DNA from: Mesorhizobium tianshanense
Lineage (GTDB): Bacteria > Pseudomonadota > Alphaproteobacteria > Rhizobiales > Rhizobiaceae
Reading direction: 5' to 3'
Length of the DNA stretch: 64,000 bases
Assembly (NCBI RefSeq): GCF_007830515.1
Contig: NZ_VLKT01000011.1
Location: 1 to 64,000, forward strand
Every line of letters begins with the position of its first letter. Position 1 is the first letter of the stretch. Below the pieces are notes generated by a model. That model ran no database searches. It was not told the origin of the DNA and saw only the letters and a program-made list of their open reading frames with translations. Positions 59,264-64,000 of this stretch are shown in pieces. The translations under genes were made by a program, and so were the position numbers.

Positions 59264-60148
59264 TTGACCAAAGTTCACTCTCTGGCGCTTCTTGCGTATG
59301 CCGGATTTTCCTTATCAGACGTGGCTATAAAGCTCGTTGGACCGGGCTTGAGCATATTTGAGATCGCGTTCCTGGAGACCTTTTTCGGAGCGGTGATCCT
59401 GCTTGCCACACGTCATCCGAACGAGAAGTGGACCGAGTTCTGGAGAACTGAACGTCCGCTCGCCGTTCACGCCCGGGCAATCTCAGGCGTGGTTGCGAGT
59501 ATATGCGCGGTCTATGCGCTGACCACCATTCCCCTGATGGATGCTTATGCGCTGTTGTTTCTCGCTCCATTTTTCGTCACCGTCATGTCCATCTTCATCC
59601 TGAAGGAACATGTGGGAATCTGGCGTTGGTTGGCAGTATTTGCTGGCTTTGTCGGCGTTCTCCTCGTGGTCAAGCCAGGTTTCCAGACCTTCGAACTGGG
59701 CCACTGGGCCGCAACTTGCGCCGGGCTCGCGACCGGATCCTCAATCCTGATCATGAGAAGCGTGGGCGGGGCGGCCAAGAAAACCAGCGTCCTCGGAACG
59801 CTGATGGTTTATCTTCTCACCTTCAATCTTTGCGCGATGTTGGTGGTCGGCATCACGGTGCCAAGCCTCGGCCAGTTCCTGACGCTCGTGTGTGGCGGCG
59901 TGTGCTTTGGCCTTGGCCAACTGGCGCTCTTGACCGCAGCGCGCAGCGGCAATGCAAACCAGATTGCGCCGATGCATTATTCGCAGCTTGCCTGGGCGAC
60001 GGCTTTTGGTCTCTTCCTGTTTGGCGAGCATCTCGATCTGTGGGCTATCGTGGGGGTGTTTGTCATAGCCTGTGCGGGCATCCTGACGGTCTTCCGAGAG
60101 AGCATTCGAGGGCGAGCCGCCAGGTCCGCGCCCGCTTCGCGACCATAG
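59264..60148 (+). CDS. EamA/DMT-superfamily transporter
   Basis: About 295 residues in ten membrane helices with two EamA repeats. FSLSDVAIKLVGPGLSIFEI begins repeat one, PLMDAYALLFLAPFFVTVMS follows, and PMHYSQLAWATAFGLFLFGE lies near the end. The start is uncertain: TTG 59264 puts the usual short cytoplasmic N-terminus before helix 1, while the frame extends to TTG 59177 with no better ribosome site. Probably an exporter of metabolites or amino acids. Confidence 0.82.
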   Translation: MTKVHSLALLAYAGFSLSDVAIKLVGPGLSIFEIAFLETFFGAVILLATRHPNEKWTEFWRTERPLAVHARAISGVVASICAVYALTTIPLMDAYALLFLAPFFVTVMSIFILKEHVGIWRWLAVFAGFVGVLLVVKPGFQTFELGHWAATCAGLATGSSILIMRSVGGAAKKTSVLGTLMVYLLTFNLCAMLVVGITVPSLGQFLTLVCGGVCFGLGQLALLTAARSGNANQIAPMHYSQLAWATAFGLFLFGEHLDLWAIVGVFVIACAGILTVFRESIRGRAARSAPASRP

Positions 60149-60176
60149 CAAAATGAACTGGACGGCTTGAAATGCC

Positions 60177-60188
60177 GCGATATATCAT
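60177..60188 (+). promoter_or_regulatory. GCGATATATCAT site before the SDR gene
   Basis: The same 12 bases occur at 61827-61838, and a palindromic relative (ACGATATATCGT) lies at 51895-51906. It is 15 bases before the SDR ATG. Candidate operator for the GntR protein encoded next to it. Confidence 0.45.
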
Positions 60189-60202
60189 ACAAGGAAAGCG
60201 TC

Positions 60203-61054
60203 ATGATAGGTGAACTCTCGAGAGTCGTTTTGGTGACCGGTGGCGCGAGGGGAATTGGCGCGGCCTTCGCACGACTGGCCGTCGCGCGTGGCCATCGCGT
60301 CATGGTCGCGGATATCGACGAAAGCGGCGCCGGGTCGCTGGCATCTGAACTTGGCGCGAACGCGCGCCACGTGTGCCTCGACATCCGTTCTCCAGAAAGC
60401 TGGCAAGCCGCGCTGGATACGACATATGAGGTCTTCGGCAGGCTGGACGTGTTGGTGAACAACGCAGCTGTGGTTTATCCGGGTTTGACGAAGGACGTTC
60501 CCCTGGCGAAGCACAAGGAAACGTTCGAGGTCAATGTGCTCGGACCAATGCTTGGGATCCTGGCGGTGACGCCGCGCTTCCAGGCCCAGGCGAGCGGCCA
60601 CGTGATCACCGTGTGCAGCATGTCTGCTTTCCTCGCACTCCCCGGGATCGCCAGCTATTCGGCATCGAAGAGCGCATTGCGCACACTGCATTTGGCGCTG
60701 GCGCTCGAAGAGCGAGGGTCGTCGATAGACTTTACGATCGTTCATCCCGGCGCGACGGAAACCAGGATGCTGGAAGATGAAGCCAGGAAGGGCGTGGCGG
60801 TGGCATTTGCAAGGCCCCCTGCCCGGCCGGAGGATGTCGCAAAGATCCTCATGAAGGCCATGAAAACGAAGAAGGTGGAAATCTGCATTCCGGAATCCAG
60901 GGGACGCTCGGTCAAGGCGATCGCTGGCAACCCGCGCAGATTGTTGGAAATGGTCGAAAAAAACGAGCAACTCGGCGCAAAGATGCTCCAGGAGAGGCTG
61001 AACGCGCACGCCACCGAGCACGACCGGATTGAAGCGGACCGCGGGCAGGGATAA
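60203..61054 (+). CDS. Short-chain dehydrogenase/reductase (SDR)
   Basis: 283 residues from ATG 60203 (AAGGAAAG upstream). Cofactor site VTGGARGIGAAFARLAVARG, D in VMVADIDESGAG favouring NAD, NNAAVVYPG, and the catalytic ASYSASKSALRTLHLALALE (Y-x3-K) with the serine in TVCSMSAF. The C-terminal tail of about 60 residues (EICIPESRGRSVKAIAGNPR) is longer than in classic SDRs. It is closely followed by the GntR gene. Substrate unknown. Confidence 0.9.
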   Translation: MIGELSRVVLVTGGARGIGAAFARLAVARGHRVMVADIDESGAGSLASELGANARHVCLDIRSPESWQAALDTTYEVFGRLDVLVNNAAVVYPGLTKDVPLAKHKETFEVNVLGPMLGILAVTPRFQAQASGHVITVCSMSAFLALPGIASYSASKSALRTLHLALALEERGSSIDFTIVHPGATETRMLEDEARKGVAVAFARPPARPEDVAKILMKAMKTKKVEICIPESRGRSVKAIAGNPRRLLEMVEKNEQLGAKMLQERLNAHATEHDRIEADRGQG

Positions 61055-61059
61055 GCGAT

Positions 61060-61803
61060 ATGCTTCGGGGCGACGAGGATCGGAGCGGTATGCGAACTTT
61101 CAGCGAGGATGCCGATGATCCCGATGCCGGCCTGTCGCGCGACAGTTTGTCGACGATGATCTACAAACGTCTGAGGTCGAACTTGATGACCTGTGCGTTT
61201 GAGCCCGGCGAGCGACTGAACATCCGTCATCTCGCTGCAGCCTTCGAGACTTCGCCTACTCCTGTCCGCGAAGCGATCATGCAACTGGTCAGGGAAGGCG
61301 GGCTCGAACTGCGGCCGGGACACGAGTTGCGTGTACCAGTCCTCACCGTGGAGCGGTATCTGAAGATCAAGGCGGTACGCGCGCCACTTGAGCGGCTCGC
61401 GACCGAGACGGCCACGCCGCTGATTTCGGATACCACGCTGAACGAACTCGCTCGCATCAACGAGAAATTCCTCAGTGCTGAAAACAAGAAGCGCTGGAAG
61501 GAGGCCTTGTCCCTGAACACCGAATTTCATTTCACTGTCTACGCGGCTTCTGGAAACGAGGTGCTTCTGAACACGATCGAGAACCTGTGGCTTCTGACCG
61601 GACCCTTTCTCATCAACCAATATCCCTCGGCAATCCACCCGCACGACAGCGCCCATCCACACCTGCTGTTGATAGATGCGATGCGGCGGCGCGCCTCTCG
61701 TGAAGCCGGAGAGATCGTCTTGCAGGGCCTGGAAAAGGGTTCATCGCTGATCGTGAAAAAATTGACCACCCATCAGGCTCGTAAGGGAAAGCCCAACCGC
61801 TGA
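61060..61803 (+). CDS. GntR-family (FCD type) transcriptional regulator
   Basis: 247 residues. N-terminal GntR wing: LSTMIYKRLRSNLMTCAFEP, LNIRHLAAAFETSPTPVREA and LELRPGHELRVP. The C-terminal FCD domain has RAPLERLATETATPL, NTEFHFTVYAASGNEVLLNT and the histidine near DSAHPHLLLIDAMRRR expected for metal or acid binding. It follows the SDR gene by 5 bases. The GCGATATATCAT motifs upstream of the neighbours are candidate targets. Confidence 0.9.
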   Translation: MLRGDEDRSGMRTFSEDADDPDAGLSRDSLSTMIYKRLRSNLMTCAFEPGERLNIRHLAAAFETSPTPVREAIMQLVREGGLELRPGHELRVPVLTVERYLKIKAVRAPLERLATETATPLISDTTLNELARINEKFLSAENKKRWKEALSLNTEFHFTVYAASGNEVLLNTIENLWLLTGPFLINQYPSAIHPHDSAHPHLLLIDAMRRRASREAGEIVLQGLEKGSSLIVKKLTTHQARKGKPNR

Positions 61804-61826
61804 GCCCAAATGACACCGTGTTTGGA

Positions 61827-61838
61827 GCGATATATCAT
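61827..61838 (+). promoter_or_regulatory. GCGATATATCAT site before the dehydratase-like gene
   Basis: Exact copy of the 12 bases at 60177-60188. It lies between the GntR stop and the preferred GTG start of the dehydratase at 61866, supporting that shorter start over GTG 61818. Confidence 0.45.
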
Positions 61839-61865
61839 GTCAACTTGCAGTCGCGGGATCTAATC

Positions 61866-62861
61866 GTGAAGGCGGTCCACCGAGGCAACGGCCCTACATT
61901 CGCTGAAATCGAGGAAGCGTCAGCCGCACTGGATGGCGTGCTTTCGAACATGGCGTTGTTTCACAGTCCGACATTGGACGATCTGACGGGGTGCAGGTTG
62001 CTTGTGAAGGCCGAAACGCTCCAGCCCACCGGCAGCTTTAAGATTCGCGGCGCGTGGAACAAGATCCGTAAACTGAACGGCGAAGCTTTGGGTCGTGGAG
62101 TGCTGGCTCTTTCTTCCGGCAACCACGGACTTGCCGTTGCATGGGCGGCACGCAGGGCTGGTGCAAAGCGTGTCGTCATTCTGATGCCCCAGGATGCCCC
62201 ACGCGCGAAGGTCGAAGGCGCGCGCAAGCTCGGCGCAGAGGTCGTCCATTATGACCGGAGCACTGTCGATCGGACTTCGCTGGTTTCGGAATGGCGTGAC
62301 GACACCGGTCTCACCTATGTGCCCGCATTCGATGATCGCGATGTCATCGCGGGCGCCGCGACCGTAGCGCTTCACGGGGTGCGTTCGGCGGAAGCGTCCG
62401 GCCTTTCAGTCGATGATTTCGTTGTCGCATGTTCCGGCGGCGGGTTAGCCGCCGGCAGCGTCCTTGCGTTGCAGGAGATTGCGAGCGGCACGAGGGTTTG
62501 GGCCGCCGAACCAGAGGCTCATGACGATACCGCGCGCAGCATCGAACAGGGAAAACGGATCACGCTCCGCTCCACCGAAAAGACGATCTGCGATGCGCTT
62601 TTGTCACCCGAACCGGGTGAACTGACGTTTGAAATCAATCGCTCTGGTTTGGCTGGCGTCGTTCGGGGGAGCGACGACCATGCGAGGCTCGGAATGTCCA
62701 CAGCGCTTTCCGAGTTCGGATTGGTCGCCGAACCCAGCGGTGCGCTGGCATTGGGTTCGGTGTTGGCCGGTTCGCTCAATCTGCGCGGTCGCACCGTGAT
62801 GGTCGTCCTCAGCGGCCGCAACGTGGATCGCGAGGTCTACATGTCCGAACTCAAGATTTAG
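61866..62861 (+). CDS. Threonine dehydratase-like PLP enzyme (fold type II)
   Basis: 331 residues from GTG 61866 (GGGAT upstream); an in-frame GTG at 61818 would add 16 residues but overlaps the operator-like site. The PLP lysine is in PTGSFKIRGAWNKI, followed by LSSGNHGLAVAWAARRAGAK and the glycine loop CSGGGLAAGSV. The C-terminal VVLSGRNVD ends the catalytic domain; there is no ACT regulatory domain. It is in the serine/threonine dehydratase or serine racemase group and would give a 2-oxoacid plus ammonia via an enamine, consistent with RidA directly downstream. Confidence 0.88.
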   Translation: MKAVHRGNGPTFAEIEEASAALDGVLSNMALFHSPTLDDLTGCRLLVKAETLQPTGSFKIRGAWNKIRKLNGEALGRGVLALSSGNHGLAVAWAARRAGAKRVVILMPQDAPRAKVEGARKLGAEVVHYDRSTVDRTSLVSEWRDDTGLTYVPAFDDRDVIAGAATVALHGVRSAEASGLSVDDFVVACSGGGLAAGSVLALQEIASGTRVWAAEPEAHDDTARSIEQGKRITLRSTEKTICDALLSPEPGELTFEINRSGLAGVVRGSDDHARLGMSTALSEFGLVAEPSGALALGSVLAGSLNLRGRTVMVVLSGRNVDREVYMSELKI

Positions 62862-62878
62862 CTGAGATGGGAAAGCCA

Positions 62879-63337
62879 ATGAGTGCTGAACAACGGCTCG
62901 AAAAACTTGGGATCCAATTGCCGGAAGTGATCGCGCCTAAATATACATACGTGCCCTTCCGCCGCGCTGGCGAGATCGTCTTCATGGCCGGCCAGGTGCC
63001 AAAACTGCCTGACGGGTCATACCTGGAAGGCAAAATCGGTGCCGGCCATTCGGTCGAGGATGGGATCGAAGCGGCGAGGCTCTGCGGTCTCCACATGCTC
63101 GCGTCGGCCCGCGCAATCACAGGCTCGCTTGACGATGTCGAGTTCCTGAAGCTGTTCGGCATGGTGAATGCTACGTCTGATTTCCGCGATCATGCGCGGG
63201 TCTTGGAGGGCTGTTCAAAACTATTGGTCGAGGTGCTTGGCGAACGCGGACAACACGCTCGCTCAGCCGTGGGCATGGGGTCGCTTCCCGCGAACATCCG
63301 GGTCGAGATCGAAGCGGTCGTTCGGATCGTCGGATAG
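62879..63337 (+). CDS. RidA-family protein (YjgF/YER057c/UK114)
   Basis: 152 residues from ATG 62879, with GGGAAAG upstream. Family features: VPFRRAGEIVFMAGQVPKLP, GHSVEDGIEAARLCGLHMLA, DVEFLKLFGMVNATSDFRDH and RSAVGMGSLPANIRVEIEAV. The last block holds the position of the substrate-binding arginine seen in archetypal RidA, here within NIRVEIEA. The length exceeds the classic 128 residues, as in the RidA-like subgroup. It probably hydrolyses the enamine/imine made by the preceding dehydratase. Confidence 0.9.
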   Translation: MSAEQRLEKLGIQLPEVIAPKYTYVPFRRAGEIVFMAGQVPKLPDGSYLEGKIGAGHSVEDGIEAARLCGLHMLASARAITGSLDDVEFLKLFGMVNATSDFRDHARVLEGCSKLLVEVLGERGQHARSAVGMGSLPANIRVEIEAVVRIVG

Positions 63338-63352
63338 GGTCGAGGTAGCGAA

Positions 63353-64000
63353 ATGCGCACGGTCACCGACAAACTTGTCTACCCCGAAGGGCCTATCTGG
63401 ATGACGGACGGGTCGATTATTCTGGTCGACATCGCCGATCAATCCCTGAAGCGCGTCCAGACCGATGGGACGGTCGAAACCATCGCAACCGTGGCGGGTG
63501 GGCCCAACGGGGCAGCCATGGGTCCAGACGACACCGTCTTCATTTGCAACAACGGGGGCATGGATTGGATTGAGGTGCAATCGGGTCGGCTTCGTCCCGG
63601 ACTTCAAAGCGCGTCATATGAATGCGGAAGCATCGATGTCGTGCATCTGCCGACAGGAAAGGTGCGCCGCCTCTACGAGCGCTGCGGCGATCAACCGTTG
63701 CGCGGGCCCAACGATCTGGTGTTCGACGCGCATGGGGGCTTCTATTTCACCGACATGGGCAAGCGTCGCCAACGCGACATGGATTTGGGGTCCGTCTATT
63801 GGGCGAAAAGTGACGGATCAGAGATCATCGAGGTCGTGTCGGGAATGATCTCGCCAAACGGCATCGCCCTGTCGCCAGATGGCAGGACGCTCTATGTGGC
63901 GGAAACTTACACTGGCCGCATCTGGATGTGGCCGGTGGAAGCGCCCGGCCATCTTCGCAAAGCCGAGTGGCCATCGCCTGCCGGGGGGTTCTTGTTTGCC
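63353..64000 (+). CDS. SMP-30/gluconolactonase-family protein (3' end outside window)
   Basis: 216 codons are visible; the frame is still open at base 64000. ATG 63353 follows GAGGTAGCG. The six-bladed propeller pattern is clear: YPEGPIWMTDGSIILVDIAD (metal glutamate), GGPNGAAMGPDDTVFICNNG, PLRGPNDLVFDAHGGFYFTD (metal Asn) and ISPNGIALSPDGRTLYVAET (metal Asn, then the start of the final Asp region). It hydrolyses sugar lactones and fits the sugar-type ABC transporter upstream. Probably the last or later gene of the dehydratase-RidA operon. Confidence 0.9.
   Translation, partial: MRTVTDKLVYPEGPIWMTDGSIILVDIADQSLKRVQTDGTVETIATVAGGPNGAAMGPDDTVFICNNGGMDWIEVQSGRLRPGLQSASYECGSIDVVHLPTGKVRRLYERCGDQPLRGPNDLVFDAHGGFYFTDMGKRRQRDMDLGSVYWAKSDGSEIIEVVSGMISPNGIALSPDGRTLYVAETYTGRIWMWPVEAPGHLRKAEWPSPAGGFLFA

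Noticed and set aside
1..64000. tRNA, rRNA and CRISPR arrays
   Set aside because: Looked for along the window; no regularly spaced direct repeats and no recognisable tRNA or rRNA sequence were noticed.

Overview
The window looks like the chromosome or a large accessory replicon of a GC-rich alphaproteobacterium. A Rhizobiales/Phyllobacteriaceae (Mesorhizobium-like) host is the best guess. The grounds are codon use, an ECF sigma factor/NrsF pair of the Caulobacter type, and many ABC uptake operons beside IclR, GntR and AraC regulators. That assignment is inference; no rRNA or other taxonomic marker is present.

Layout. 0-8.5 kb: the 3' part of a secreted SGNH hydrolase with RTX repeats, a truncated ECF sigma gene, a 644-bp snap-back inverted-repeat element, ArsR/SRPBCC and TetR/SRPBCC regulator-target pairs, and several decayed genes, including a glycoamylase-family gene with an amber codon near its start. 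8.5-32 kb: a metal-stress island. It holds a bufferin operon (bufA-bufB-bufC-doxX), an orphan nrsF, a mer operon (merR / merT-merP-merF and a MerB-MerA fusion), an ECF sigma, a sigF-nrsF pair, a DUF3047/adenylate-cyclase operon, a FAD dehydrogenase/TetR/peroxiredoxin group, a TVP38-flavoreductase fusion followed by ynjF-ynjB-ynjC-ynjD homologues, and a DUF3179 protein. Five units here are preceded by the same motif, GTAACY-N16-CGAA, which matches the promoter described for Caulobacter SigF. This ties the island into one apparent sigma-F regulon. 32.2-35.3 kb: a mobile-element graveyard with a third copy of the 160-bp repeat, IS6 and IS3 remnants, a transketolase fragment, a frameshifted IS1595-family element with a perfect 8-bp target duplication, and a degenerate Tn3-type transposase. 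35.5-64 kb: catabolic accessory DNA. It has a fused E1 alpha/beta 2-oxoacid dehydrogenase, a decayed gabD, a class III CoA-transferase and an IclR regulator with IclR-type boxes. Then comes a seven-gene dipeptide-type ABC/amine-oxidase/acid-sugar-kinase operon, a GlxA-like AraC regulator, a class II aldolase, glutaryl-CoA dehydrogenase, a cupin and a class III aminotransferase. A ribose-type ABC transporter, a cyclase-family hydrolase, an EamA exporter, an SDR, a GntR regulator, a threonine-dehydratase-like enzyme, RidA and an SMP-30 lactonase (cut by the window end) close it.

How it works together. The first half appears to serve handling of thiophilic and redox-active metals: bufferins for copper-type stress and a mer operon extended to organomercurials by the fusion, with sigma-F promoters linking further redox, membrane and ABC-transport genes of unknown substrate. 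The second half looks like import and breakdown of small amino- or hydroxy-acids and sugars under IclR, AraC and GntR control. No tRNA, rRNA or CRISPR array was seen.
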